Below, in pieces: positions 16,990 through 25,613 of a stretch of DNA of 64,000 nucleotides. Made by a program: the position numbers and the translations under genes. Numbering within the stretch: the first letter of the stretch is position 1; each line of letters begins with the position of its first letter. The notes under the pieces were generated by a model, which saw only the letters and a program-made list of their open reading frames with translations, ran no database searches and had not been told where the DNA came from. Location: positions 61,636 to 125,635 of the forward strand of contig CAAEOU010000174.1 in assembly GCA_900757695.1 (NCBI GenBank), written 5' to 3'. Origin of the DNA: an uncultured Oscillospiraceae bacterium (lineage in GTDB: Bacteria > Bacillota_A > Clostridia > Oscillospirales > Oscillospiraceae).

Positions 16990-17935
16990 ACTGATTTTCA
17001 CCAACAACGCCTGCTACAAGGCGGGGCGCCGAATCACCCCCAAGGGCATCATGGTACACTCCACCGGCGCCAACAACCCTTGGCTCAAACGCTACGTGGG
17101 ACCGGATGACGGACTGCTTGGCAAGAACCAGTACAACAACCACTGGAACCAGTCCATGGACCGGGAGGTGTGCGTCCACGCCTTCATTGGCAAGCTGGCT
17201 GATGGGACTGTGGCAACCTACCAGACCCTGCCGTGGGACTACCGGGGCTGGCACTGCGCCGGTTCCGGCAACGACACCCACATCTCTTTCGAGATCTGCG
17301 AGGATTATCTCACGGACGCCGCCTATCTGGACAAGGTCTACAACGAGGCGGTGTATCTCTGCGTGTATCTCTGCGAGCTCTATGGTCTGACAGAGCAGGA
17401 CATCATCTGCCACTGCGAAGGCCATGACCTGGGCATCGCGTCCAACCACGGGGACGTGCTGCACTGGTGGCCGAAGCACGGGAAGAATATGGACACTTTC
17501 CGTGCGGCGGTCAAGGACAAGCTGGGCGGCTCTGTGCCGGACACGCCTGTGGAGCCGGAGCAGCCCGGCGGTAAAATTAAGGCCGGCGATCTGGTGACCA
17601 TCACCGGGACGAAGTACTACGGCGGCCAGACCATCCCCGCCTGGGTGCGGAAGCAGAAGTGGTATGTTTACGAGGTTTCCGGCGACCGTGCGGTCATCAA
17701 CAAAAACGAGAGCGGCGCCAACGCCATCATGTCTCCGGTGCGGGTCTCCGACCTGGCGCTGGCGGGGAGCGCGGCGGTGACCTACCGCGTCCACACCGTA
17801 GTCAAGGGCGACATCCTCTGGGGCATTGCCGAGAAGTATCTGGGCAGCGGCGTTCGCTACAAGGAGATCAAGGCACTCAACGGCCTTGACGGCGACACCA
17901 TCTACAGCGGTCAGAAGCTGAAGATCCCCAACTGA
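16976..17935 (+). CDS. Endolysin: N-acetylmuramoyl-L-alanine amidase with LysM
   Basis: A 319-residue lysis enzyme. The N-terminal domain (about 1-175) is amidase_2/PGRP-like, with zinc ligand candidates in IMVHST (H28) and VLHWWPKH, and cleaves the MurNAc-L-Ala bond of peptidoglycan. A middle SH3-like region (about 190-255, GDLVTITGTKYYGGQTIPAW) may bind wall. A C-terminal LysM (about 268-319, YRVHTVVKGDILWGIAEKYL) binds glycan. ATG 16976 follows AAAGGAGGAAACGACA; the upstream in-frame ATG at 16955 is inside the holin gene and is less likely. Confidence 0.93.
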   Translation: MNLHKLIFTNNACYKAGRRITPKGIMVHSTGANNPWLKRYVGPDDGLLGKNQYNNHWNQSMDREVCVHAFIGKLADGTVATYQTLPWDYRGWHCAGSGNDTHISFEICEDYLTDAAYLDKVYNEAVYLCVYLCELYGLTEQDIICHCEGHDLGIASNHGDVLHWWPKHGKNMDTFRAAVKDKLGGSVPDTPVEPEQPGGKIKAGDLVTITGTKYYGGQTIPAWVRKQKWYVYEVSGDRAVINKNESGANAIMSPVRVSDLALAGSAAVTYRVHTVVKGDILWGIAEKYLGSGVRYKEIKALNGLDGDTIYSGQKLKIPN

Positions 17936-17950
17936 ATATCCGCCCAGCCG

Positions 17951-17997
17951 AAGGGGTGCAGTCATGTTTTTCGTGGCTGCACCCCTTTATTTTTTTG
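17951..17997 (+). terminator. Strong terminator after the lysis module
   Basis: A 16-base arm beginning AAGGGGTGCAG pairs with its complement (ending CTGCACCCCTT) around TTTTT, followed by a run of T residues. It ends the late phage operon. Confidence 0.85.
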
Positions 17998-18070
17998 TCA
18001 TCCTCATATTTGCCCTTTTCCGTGGCTGTAAGGTGAGAAGTGCCTTATGCCTCTCGGAAAGGGGCTTGTT

Positions 18071-18487
18071 ATGACAGAAGCCGAAAAGCTCAGAATCCAT
18101 AAACTCAGTCAGGAAGGGCTGGGGTATAAGAAAATCGCCGCCGCCCTGGCCCTGCCGGTCAACAGTGTGAAAACCTACCTCCGCCGCCATCCCGCTGGCG
18201 AGAATGCCGCTGCCGTTCCAGACATCTGTGAGAGGTGCGGGAAGCCCATCATCCAGACACCCCACCGAAAGCGAAAGCGGTTTTGCTCGGACTCATGCCG
18301 CATCTCCTGGTGGAACGACCATCCCGACAAGGGTGGAAAGCGCACCCTCTACACCTTTAACTGCGCCTATTGTGGGCGCTCGTTTCAAAGCGGTGCGAAA
18401 GTCCGGCGTTACTGCTCCCGCACCTGCTATGCCGCAGCTCGGAAAAAAGGCGGTGAGCGCCGATGGATGAGCTGTACCAGCGGCTGA
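18071..18487 (+). CDS. Helix-turn-helix / zinc-finger protein of the recombinase cassette
   Basis: A 138-residue protein. Residues 1-40 (MTEAEKLRIHKLSQEGLGYK, then KIAAALALPVNSVKTYLRRH) form a sigma/transposase-like helix-turn-helix. Two Cys-rich fingers follow: CERCGKP...CSDSC and CAYCGRSF...CSRTCY. Such genes commonly precede pairs of large serine recombinases in Clostridia prophages, suggesting a role in regulating or assisting recombination (inference). ATG 18071 has GAAAGGGG upstream; it overlaps the next ORF by 25 bases. Confidence 0.75.
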   Translation: MTEAEKLRIHKLSQEGLGYKKIAAALALPVNSVKTYLRRHPAGENAAAVPDICERCGKPIIQTPHRKRKRFCSDSCRISWWNDHPDKGGKRTLYTFNCAYCGRSFQSGAKVRRYCSRTCYAAARKKGGERRWMSCTSG

Positions 18488-18663
18488 CCGCCTATCAGAC
18501 CGCCATGAGCCTTGCCAGGAATATGCTCCGCCAGGGCATCATCAGCGAGGATGACTACTGCAAAATTGATACAATTATCGCCAAAAAGCACGAGGTATCT
18601 TCGTGTAGTATATTCCGCTTTGAATCGCCGAAATCGCTGGATAACAGGCCCTTTGAGAGGTAA
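18463..18663 (+). CDS. Small SHOCT-like protein
   Basis: A 66-residue ORF between the zinc-finger gene and the recombinases. The segment LARNMLRQGIISEDDYCKID resembles the SHOCT motif, a short helical oligomerization module found in this genomic slot in many Clostridia elements. Function unknown. Overlap with the upstream gene supports co-translation. Confidence 0.6.
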   Translation: MDELYQRLTAYQTAMSLARNMLRQGIISEDDYCKIDTIIAKKHEVSSCSIFRFESPKSLDNRPFER

Positions 18664-18689
18664 TATGCACTGGACAAGGAGGTGACGGA

Positions 18690-20006
18690 ATGGCAAGAAC
18701 CATTCAACAAATTTCATTCCCCGCACCCATGCGGCCCAGCCTGAAGCGGGTCGCAGCCTATGCCAGAGTTTCTTCCGGGAAGGATGCCATGCTGCATTCT
18801 TTGTCATCGCAGGTGAGCTACTACAGCGCGCTGATCCAGAAGCACACTGGCTGGCTTTACTGCGGGGTCTACGCCGATGAAGCGTTCACCGGCACCAAGG
18901 ACGGCCGGGATGGGTTTCAAAGCCTGCTGGCTGAGTGCCGCGCCGGAAACATCGATATGGTCATCACGAAATCCATCTCCCGCTTTGCACGGAACACGGT
19001 GACCCTGCTGGAAACCGTCCGGGAGCTGAAAGCTCTGGGGGTTGACGTTTATTTCGAGGAACAGAACATCCACACCATGAGTTCGGACGGAGAGCTGATG
19101 ATGACCATCCTGGCTTCCTACGCACAGGAAGAGAGCCGCTCCGCCAGCGAGAATCAGAAGTGGCGGATTCGCCGGGGCTTCGAGCGCGGTGAGCTGGTCA
19201 ACCTTCGCTTCCTGTTCGGGTACAAAATCGAGAAGGGCCGCGTGGCCGTTGACCCGGAAAAGGCAGCGGTAGTGCAAGAGGTATTCCGCAGGGCTTTGGA
19301 GGGAGAATCCCTTACCAGCCTGGCCATCGACCTAAACCGGAGAGGGTTCACTGGTGTTCTGGGCGGAAAGTGGAACTCCATGCGAATCCGGGAGATGCTG
19401 TCCAATGAGAAGTACCTGGGCAACGCGCTCCTGCAAAAGCAGTACCGGAACAACCATCTGGAGAAGAAGGAAATTCCGAACCGGGGTGAGCTGCCCCAAT
19501 ACTATGCGGAGGGCACCCATGAAGCTATCATTGACCAGGCCACTTTCGATGCCGCCCAGGAGCTTCTTACCGGAATTACGGAGAATAGCCCGGTCAAGCG
19601 GCCCCGCCGGCGGTCGGCCTTTACCAGCATGATTACCTGCACGGTGTGCGGTCGCAACTACAAGCGATGTACCGGCGGAAAGCGACATTTCTGGAACTGC
19701 CCAACTGCGGTGCAGACAGATCTGCCTTCCTGCGGCACATCCCAGATCCCGGAGAAGGTGCTCTACGACCTTGCCGCCCAGGTACTCGGCCTTTCACAGT
19801 TTGATGAGGGCGTCTTCCTGTAAAGAGTCAAGGGCATCGATGCCCCCCCGGACAAGACCCTGGTGTTCCATTTCAAAGACGGCTCCACGGCAGAGCGGCA
19901 TTGGGAACACATATCCAGGGCCAAGAGCTGGACGCCGGAAATGAAGGAAATCGCCCGGCAGCGGGCGCTGGCGCAAAGGAGGGGTGAGAAATGGCAAGAG
20001 CCGTAA
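18690..20006 (+). pseudogene. Large serine recombinase interrupted by an in-frame stop
   Basis: A large serine recombinase. The catalytic domain has the nucleophile in YARVSS (about S28), SRFARN and EESRSAS, followed by the recombinase domain and a zinc ribbon (CTVCGRNY...CPTAVQTDLPSC). The reading frame ends at TAA 19821-19823, after 377 codons. The same frame stays open for 60 more codons with family-like sequence (KTLVFHFKDGSTAERHWEHI) to TAA 20004-20006, overlapping the next gene by 16 bases. The TAA is therefore best explained as a nonsense change of a Glu codon. The catalytic and zinc domains remain, so the truncated form might retain some activity. Confidence 0.85.
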
Positions 20007-21568
20007 CGGTCATCCCGCCCACCATTCAGCCCATCACGCACCTGGCGCGAAACGCTGTGGTGCGCCGGCGGGTAGCGGCCTATGCCCGTGTCTCCACCTC
20101 CAGCGAGGAGCAGCTCACCAGCTACGAAGCCCAGGTGGACTACTACACCCGCTTCATTCAGTCCAAGCCAGAATGGGAGTTCGTAAGGGTCTACACCGAT
20201 GAAGGCATTTCGGCGGTGAACACCAAAAAGCGCGAGGGCTTCAACCAAATGGTGCGGGATGCGCTCGATGGGAAAATCGACCTCATCGTGACGAAATCCG
20301 TCAGCCGGTTTGCCCGGAACACCGTAGACAGCCTGGTGACCGTCCGTAAGCTGAAAGAGAAGGGTGTGGAGGTCTACTTCGAGAAAGAAAACATCTACAC
20401 CCTGGACAGCAAGGGCGAACTGTTGATTACCATCATGTCCTCCCTGGCGCAGGAGGAGAGCCGCTCCATTTCGGAGAACGTCACCTGGGGACAGAGAAAG
20501 CGTTTCGCCGATGGAAAGGTCAGCCTGCCGTACAGCCACTTCCTGGGCTATCGGAAGGGCGACAACGGTCTGCCGGAGATTGTGCCGGAGGAAGCGGAAA
20601 CCGTCCGCTGGATTTACAGCCTGTTTCTCAGCGGAAAGACCACAGGTTCTATTGCCAGCCTTCTTACCAGGGAAGGGATACCCACCCCCGCCGGCAAGAA
20701 AAAGTGGGCGGCAAGCACGGTGGAGAGCATTCTCAAAAACGAGAAGTACAAGGGCGATGCCCTCCTGCAAAAAGCGTTCACGGTGGATTTCCTCACCAAA
20801 AAGCAGAAGAAAAACGAAGGCGAGGTGCCGCAGTACTATGTGGAGAACAGCCATCCGGCCATCATCGACCCCGCCGAGTGGAAACTGGTGCAGCGGGAGC
20901 TGGAGCGCAGGAAAGCCATCGGGCGCAGCTACAGCGGTAACAGCATCTTTTCCTCCCGCCTGGTCTGCGGAGACTGCGGCGGTTACTTCGGCTCCAAGGT
21001 CTGGCATTCCACCGACAAATACCGGCGCACTATCTGGCGGTGCAACAGCAAGTTCACCGGAGAAGAAAAGTGCCAGACACCGCACCTGACCGAGGAGGAG
21101 ATCAAGGCTCGGTTCCTGGACGCCTTCAATGCGCTGGTAGCGGACAAAGAGCGGCTGCTGGACGAGTGCCGCACCATGCAGGCGGCGCTCACCGATACCG
21201 GCTCCCTGGACAGCGAGATAGCGGCGCTCCTTTCCGAAATGGAGGTGGTGGCCGAGCTAACCAAGCGGTGCATCGAGGAGAATTCCACCACGGCGCAGGA
21301 CCAGGCCGCTTACCTGGAACGCTACAACGGCCTGGCAGAGCGGTACGAAACCGCCAAGGCCAAGCTGGAGAAGCTCCAGGCGACAAAGGCTCAGCGGGAA
21401 GCCAAATCCGAGGATATCGGCGGTTTTATGTTCGAGCTGGCGGAGTACGGCGATTCCATCACCGAGTTCGATGATCGACTCTGGCTCACGGTCATCGACA
21501 CCGTGACCGTCCACCGGGACGGGCGGCTGACCTTTAAGTTCCAGACAGGGCATGAGATTACGGTTTGA
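19991..21568 (+). CDS. Large serine recombinase (likely prophage integrase)
   Basis: A 525-residue recombinase. The N-terminal resolvase domain has nucleophile S35 in AYARVSTSSEEQ and the helpers SVSRFARNTVDSL and EESRSISENV. The recombinase domain is at about 185-310, a zinc ribbon CGDCGGYF...C near 325-355, a coiled coil at about 370-470, and a C-terminal beta segment with IDTVTVHRDGRLTFKF. Large serine recombinases insert and excise phage DNA between attP and attB. It overlaps the interrupted recombinase upstream, and the two may act together. GGAGG precedes the start, and a strong terminator follows. Confidence 0.93.
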   Translation: MARAVTVIPPTIQPITHLARNAVVRRRVAAYARVSTSSEEQLTSYEAQVDYYTRFIQSKPEWEFVRVYTDEGISAVNTKKREGFNQMVRDALDGKIDLIVTKSVSRFARNTVDSLVTVRKLKEKGVEVYFEKENIYTLDSKGELLITIMSSLAQEESRSISENVTWGQRKRFADGKVSLPYSHFLGYRKGDNGLPEIVPEEAETVRWIYSLFLSGKTTGSIASLLTREGIPTPAGKKKWAASTVESILKNEKYKGDALLQKAFTVDFLTKKQKKNEGEVPQYYVENSHPAIIDPAEWKLVQRELERRKAIGRSYSGNSIFSSRLVCGDCGGYFGSKVWHSTDKYRRTIWRCNSKFTGEEKCQTPHLTEEEIKARFLDAFNALVADKERLLDECRTMQAALTDTGSLDSEIAALLSEMEVVAELTKRCIEENSTTAQDQAAYLERYNGLAERYETAKAKLEKLQATKAQREAKSEDIGGFMFELAEYGDSITEFDDRLWLTVIDTVTVHRDGRLTFKFQTGHEITV

Positions 21569-21580
21569 CCGCAGAATAGC

Positions 21581-21625
21581 GCCAAGCCCACAGGTGTAGT
21601 GGCCTGTGGGCTTGGCTGTTTTTTT
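21581..21625 (+). terminator. Strong terminator after the recombinase cassette
   Basis: A perfect 14-bp stem (GCCAAGCCCACAGG with its complement) and 8-base loop, followed by TG and seven T residues. Confidence 0.9.
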
Positions 21626-21718
21626 ACTGGAAATGTGCGACTATCTGTGCTAAAATAAGCACTGTAGGTAGTGCCCTTCTATTTAAGGTAGGGTGCGGAG
21701 TTGAGGAGTGCAAAACGT

Positions 21719-22138
21719 ATGGAGGATTCCGTTCAAATTAAAAAGTTTGAGTTCTCTGATATACCGCAATTCGGTGATCTGTGTGATGATTCAGAATGGT
21801 ATTCTCCACAAGTTAAAGCGACAACAGGGGCTTTGCTACGCTATAAAGAGTACCGGGATAATTGCTTTGTCGCATATGAGGGAACAGAGCTTGTCGGTTT
21901 TATATATGGCGGAGTTCTCTGCGATACCTTGTACCCGCAGTTTATGTTTGTGAAAGAGAAAAACCGGAAGGCTGGCATAGGGAAACGTCTTATGTCAGCA
22001 TTGGAGGAATCCTCACACTGCGGCGTTTCTTTAATTTTCTACCATAAAACGCTTGAGTCTCATTATCAGAATGAAGGATATGAAGTTGGGACAGAACTGC
22101 GGGTAGCAATAAAAGAGCTGCTACCTCCGCAGGGTTAG
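21719..22138 (+). CDS. GNAT-family N-acetyltransferase
   Basis: A 139-residue protein with the GNAT fold pattern: strand NCFVAYEGTELVGFIYGG, then FMFVKEKNRKAGIGKRLMSA, where R/K-x-x-G-I-G-K is the acetyl-CoA pyrophosphate loop, and the C-terminal SHYQNEGYEVGTELRV. Acceptor substrate unknown. ATG 21719 has AGGAG 10 bases upstream; a TTG at 21701 is possible. It is AT-richer than the flanking recombinases and lies between the prophage cassette and the mobilizable element, so it may be cargo of either. Confidence 0.8.
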   Translation: MEDSVQIKKFEFSDIPQFGDLCDDSEWYSPQVKATTGALLRYKEYRDNCFVAYEGTELVGFIYGGVLCDTLYPQFMFVKEKNRKAGIGKRLMSALEESSHCGVSLIFYHKTLESHYQNEGYEVGTELRVAIKELLPPQG

Positions 22139-22181
22139 TTCGCTCGGCAGTTGAGTTGTTCTTTGCTTTTGAGGTGGACAG

Positions 22182-22252
22182 AGTGAACCCCTCTCGGTTC
22201 GGAGTGAACCCCCTTTACACAAAGTGAACCCCCTGACGCAAAAAGGGGTTCA
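22182..22252. repeat. Three direct repeats plus one inverted copy of AGTGAACCCC
   Basis: AGTGAACCCC occurs at 22182-22191, 22203-22212 and 22223-22232, spaced 21 and 20 bases (two helical turns). An inverted copy with one mismatch (GGGGTTCATT) starts at 22245. The array lies outside the 3' end of the TnpX-like recombinase. Regular phasing suggests a protein-binding site, either an element end or iterons; the role is unproven. Confidence 0.7.
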
Positions 22253-22284
22253 TTTGTATCACAATTAGGGTCATTTGCCACATT

Positions 22285-22319
22285 CGGGAGATCTCGTTTT
22301 GAGATCTCCCGAGTTTTTT
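22285..22319 (+). terminator. Terminator-like perfect hairpin
   Basis: CGGGAGATCTC and its exact complement around GTTTT, followed by A, G and six T residues on the plus strand. It fits termination of plus-strand transcripts from the acetyltransferase side. The minus strand lacks a T run, so it is less suited to the recombinase transcript. Confidence 0.75.
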
Positions 22320-22325
22320 ATACAC

Positions 22326-23924
22326 TCAGGAAGCGCGATAGTACACACTCCTGTCCCCTTCTGGATGCAGGAAGTCGAAGAACTGTATCACACTGATGTT
22401 GAGCTCTACTTCGATTTCAAAGTTCTTGCCGATATTTACTCGATCAATGAGCTGCCGCAGGATCATCTTCTTACCCTCGATGCTGCTTCCCGCATACAGG
22501 TCGGCCCAGGTCATGATCTTATCATACTCCTTTTGAATAGCAACGGCAGAACTCTCCAGATCAGCCGCTTTTGCTTTGGCCTGTTCCAATTCCTGTGCCA
22601 GATCCAACAGTTTGTTCCGGGTTTCCTCTATCATCTCACCGAGAATATCTGCTCCGAAACTGCCAGTCCCGTTGATGGTCTTGATGATCTCTTTTTTGTA
22701 GCTTTCCAGCTCCCGCTCCGTGGCGGCATGGAGCTTCTCCAGATTGGCCACCGAACTGTTTGCCAGTTGAAGTTCCTTCTCCCGTTGCTTTTGAATGAGC
22801 TGGCTCCTGGGGGCAGTCTTCATCCGTTCAAAAAGCCGAATAACAATCTTATCAACGATGCCGTCCAGTTTCTCGCCGGAGTATCCGGTCTGACCATCAC
22901 AGTCCTGAGGATGGCGGATCTTGTAGTGGCAGGCGTAGCGGATGCGGGTTTCCCGCTTGGGCTCACCCTTGGCACGTCTGCCGCTGCTGGTGGTCAGCAT
23001 CAGCTTGGAACCGCAGTGGGCACAGTAGACCATTCCGGAGAGTAGCGCCTTCCCCTTGGAGTTAAAGGGCACCTCATTGTGGTGCATTGTCCTGGCCTCC
23101 ATCAGCTCCTGTGCCCGCTCATACAGATCCAGAGGAACGATTTGCAGCTCTGGAAAGATTTCTGAGCGTGTTTCCCCACTGCGCAGGATGCCTACATACA
23201 TGATGTTCTTCAGCATTTTGATGATGGTGGTATTGGCGAAGTTGGTTCCCTTTCGATTGAGATAGCCGTTGTGATATAGCCACCGGGACAACCGCTGTGC
23301 GCCGAAGCCCTCATGGACATATTTTTCAAAGATGATGCGCACCACAGCGGCTTCATCCGGGTCAATCAGAATTTCGTTGACTTCATGATTCTTTTTATTG
23401 AAGCGCCCCTGCTTTTCCAGGCGGTATCCATATGGGACAATCCCGCCACGGAACCGCCCCTCCTGCACGATTTGCGACAGGCGGGTCTTTGTTCGGGCGG
23501 AGGTTTTGAGGCTCTCACCGGAGGCCTGCCAATAACGGATGTAGTTCAGCAGTTTGTCGATATGATCATCCATCTTCTGCTGCCCTTCCATTGCGCTCCA
23601 CACTTCGATTCCGTTGCGGATGAACCACTCCACCACGAAGGGCGTCTCATCATCCCGCCGCCCCAGGCGGTCGAACATGAACACCAGCAGGATGTCAAAC
23701 TTCCGTTCCTCAGCGTCCTGGCGGATCTCCTGAATGGCGTCACGGTCAGCGGCAGCCACCTTGAAACCCGAGACACCTTTTTCCGCAAATTCTTTGATGA
23801 TCGTCCATCCCTGGCTTTCCGCAAATTCACGGCAGTATTGTTTCTGCATCGGGATATCATCTTTTTCTACCTGTCCTTTGGTAGAGACTCGATAGAGGCA
23901 ATATACTCTCTTGTTTTTTTCCAT
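22326..23924 (-). CDS. Large serine recombinase, TnpX-like
   Basis: A 532-residue recombinase. Nucleophile S14 lies in CLYRVSTKGQ; the resolvase domain covers about 5-150 (FMFDRLGRRDDETPFVVEWF), the recombinase domain about 165-290, a zinc ribbon CAHCGSKLML...C near 300-345, and a long coiled coil at about 370-470. It belongs with the TnpX group that excises and integrates Tn4451-like mobilizable elements. It is the last gene of a minus-strand group with a TnpW-like gene, relaxase, MobC and RepA-like helicase, so it is probably that element's own integrase and unrelated to the prophage pair. Confidence 0.9.
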   Translation of the reverse strand: MEKNKRVYCLYRVSTKGQVEKDDIPMQKQYCREFAESQGWTIIKEFAEKGVSGFKVAAADRDAIQEIRQDAEERKFDILLVFMFDRLGRRDDETPFVVEWFIRNGIEVWSAMEGQQKMDDHIDKLLNYIRYWQASGESLKTSARTKTRLSQIVQEGRFRGGIVPYGYRLEKQGRFNKKNHEVNEILIDPDEAAVVRIIFEKYVHEGFGAQRLSRWLYHNGYLNRKGTNFANTTIIKMLKNIMYVGILRSGETRSEIFPELQIVPLDLYERAQELMEARTMHHNEVPFNSKGKALLSGMVYCAHCGSKLMLTTSSGRRAKGEPKRETRIRYACHYKIRHPQDCDGQTGYSGEKLDGIVDKIVIRLFERMKTAPRSQLIQKQREKELQLANSSVANLEKLHAATERELESYKKEIIKTINGTGSFGADILGEMIEETRNKLLDLAQELEQAKAKAADLESSAVAIQKEYDKIMTWADLYAGSSIEGKKMILRQLIDRVNIGKNFEIEVELNISVIQFFDFLHPEGDRSVYYRAS

Positions 23925-24042
23925 GATTGCACCTTGTCCTTTCTGGTGTAGGACTGCGGTGCATATGGTTTGCTGTTCATTCAGTTGTCAAGGTTCATAT
24001 GCACACACAGTATCCCACACCACTGGTAAAAAGTCTACTGAA

Positions 24043-24240
24043 TCAAGCAGGCTTGTTCAGATTTTCAAAGTCCTGCGCCATCAACAGTGTCTGCTCAATT
24101 TCCGACACTGTGCCAGGTTGTGTAACGGTGTTTTTGAAGCGGAGAGCAACAATCAGTCCGTCCACTTCCATCGTGATATATTCTGTCGGCTCAGAGTATC
24201 GGGGATGCTCCCGATCATACATTGCCTGCTGATAACTCAT
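24043..24240 (-). CDS. Small TnpW-like element protein
   Basis: A 65-residue protein upstream of the recombinase, starting MSYQQAMYDREHPRYSEP, with a YITMEVDGLIVALRFKNTVT core and a helical end. Size, place between relaxase and TnpX-like gene, and the short beta core resemble TnpW proteins of Tn4451-type elements; the similarity is modest. AAGGAGG precedes ATG 24240, only 14 bases after the relaxase stop. Confidence 0.6.
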   Translation of the reverse strand: MSYQQAMYDREHPRYSEPTEYITMEVDGLIVALRFKNTVTQPGTVSEIEQTLLMAQDFENLNKPA

Positions 24241-24254
24241 GTGATCATCCTCCT

Positions 24255-25610
24255 TTACATAGTCTGCTGCCAAGTCTGTTCTTCTTCGTGATCGTCCTGG
24301 GCGTGGCCCTGGGCGATTTTCTTTTGCTGCTTCTTGCGGAGTGTTTTCCTGTCTGTGTGCGGGCGCATGGTGGTGCTGTCCATCACGGGAGCATCAGGCT
24401 GAGACTGCTCCAGACGGTACCCAAGACCCACCACAGCAGAAGCAACGCTGCCGTCCCCATCAGCAGGACCGCCCATGTAGGACCATCCAGGTGCGGCAGC
24501 CGCAGTCTGGGCAGCCTGATGCCGGGCAGAGAAAAACGCTTTTCGTTCCGCTTCCCAGCCTGTTCGCTCATCTGCTCCAGATGCTTCACCGCTTTCAGCA
24601 GTTCGTCCATCTGCGTCCGAGTCGGAAGCTGCGCCAGCAGTTCGTTGACCTTCTTCAGATAACCAGTCTGTCTCTCGGTGTGGTACCCCAGCGTGCAGAG
24701 GCTGCTCAGCAGTTCCTCCCACTCCGCTTTCATGGGATGCACTTCGGGAGGCGTTGTCAGCTCCTGTGCCGGGAGCTGCGGCGTGGTCTGTACCATCTGC
24801 GCGGGACGGTTCTTTTCCAACAGTTCGTCCATAGATAATTTCTTTTCTAATCCTGAATTCATATTCCATCTTCTCCTTCAGATATTTGTCCCCGAACAGC
24901 AAGCGGTCACGGCACCGCCAGCCGCTTGGCGTGGTGTAGGTGATGTTCCGCCGGGATTCCTCCCAGCGAACCCTATAGCCCTCGCTCTCCATCAGTGCAA
25001 TGAACTCCTCCCGGCTGGAAGCGTGGCGCATGCAGTCGTTGATGAGATTCATGAGCTGCAGCTTCTTGCTCTGGCCACGGGCCGCAGTGTGATACTCACC
25101 GATCGTCATGGTCTTGTTTTTCCGCCTCCTGTCCTTGGGCTGGAACACAGGAAGAGAAAATTCTATGCAGACCTGGTCGTTGCGCTGCCGCAGTTCCTGG
25201 AGCTGCTCCTTTGCGATGTGCAGTTTCTTTCCCGTATCGAAGTTGACCGAGTTGATGAGAAAGTGAGAATGGATGTGTTCCCGGTCTGTGTGGGTGCAGA
25301 CCAGGACTTCATAGCCCTCATAGTACTCAGCCAGCTTCAATGCCGCTGCATGAGCGGTGACCGGGTCGACCGCTTCACCTTTCGGGAAGCTCTGCACCAT
25401 GTGGTAGAACAGTACGCCATCCGTTTTGTGATGCAGCCGCTTGGTGGTCATGAAGTCCGCGTAGACAGATTCCGGCTGGCAGTTGATGCCTGTGACCAAC
25501 TGTTGACCGTCACACTCGGTTTTCTTGTTCTGCATGGTGTACCGCATCACAGCTCCTATGCACCCGGTGGTCTGGCCCCGCTTATAATTGGTGAAGCTGA
25601 TGATCGCCAT
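24255..25610 (-). CDS. mobA: MobA-type relaxase (MOBP-like)
   Basis: A 451-residue relaxase that nicks oriT and leads the strand into a recipient. The N-terminal domain (about 1-130) has a candidate nucleophile Tyr (Y24 in MRYTMQNKK) and the metal-binding motif HTDREHIHSHFLIN (107-120). Residues of about 250-410 are low-complexity and rich in Ala, Gly, Asp, Ser and Glu; this stretch is read in another frame as a clean membrane-protein gene (24383-24862). The Lys/Glu-rich C terminus follows. It starts 3 bases downstream of mobC. Confidence 0.9.
   Translation of the reverse strand: MAIISFTNYKRGQTTGCIGAVMRYTMQNKKTECDGQQLVTGINCQPESVYADFMTTKRLHHKTDGVLFYHMVQSFPKGEAVDPVTAHAAALKLAEYYEGYEVLVCTHTDREHIHSHFLINSVNFDTGKKLHIAKEQLQELRQRNDQVCIEFSLPVFQPKDRRRKNKTMTIGEYHTAARGQSKKLQLMNLINDCMRHASSREEFIALMESEGYRVRWEESRRNITYTTPSGWRCRDRLLFGDKYLKEKMEYEFRIRKEIIYGRTVGKEPSRADGTDHAAAPGTGADNASRSASHESGVGGTAEQPLHAGVPHRETDWLSEEGQRTAGAASDSDADGRTAESGEASGADERTGWEAERKAFFSARHQAAQTAAAAPGWSYMGGPADGDGSVASAVVGLGYRLEQSQPDAPVMDSTTMRPHTDRKTLRKKQQKKIAQGHAQDDHEEEQTWQQTM
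24383..24862 (-). CDS. MobB-like membrane protein nested inside the relaxase gene
   Basis: A 159-residue frame wholly inside the relaxase gene with better coding character than the relaxase frame here. It has a helical, coiled-coil-like middle (about 45-100: WEELLSSLCTLGYHTERQTG, VNELLAQLPTRTQMDELLKA), a proline/arginine hinge, and a single C-terminal transmembrane helix (PTWAVLLMGTAALLLLWWVL). In ColE1 and RSF1010, mobilization proteins MbeB/MbeD and MobB are also encoded inside the relaxase gene in other frames. A membrane-anchored relaxase partner is therefore the likely role (inference). Confidence 0.65.
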   Translation of the reverse strand: MNSGLEKKLSMDELLEKNRPAQMVQTTPQLPAQELTTPPEVHPMKAEWEELLSSLCTLGYHTERQTGYLKKVNELLAQLPTRTQMDELLKAVKHLEQMSEQAGKRNEKRFSLPGIRLPRLRLPHLDGPTWAVLLMGTAALLLLWWVLGTVWSSLSLMLP

Positions 25611-25613
25611 TTC

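Noticed and set aside
19821..19823. Recoding of TAA as a sense codon to explain the stops at 19821 and 29871
   Set aside because: TAA ends many intact genes in the window (for example the capsid, methyltransferase and GMP synthase genes), so reassignment is excluded; nonsense changes are simpler.
22182..22252. The repeat array as a CRISPR
   Set aside because: Repeats are only 10 bases with 10-11-base gaps and one is inverted; no cas gene is present. No CRISPR array is visible anywhere in the window.
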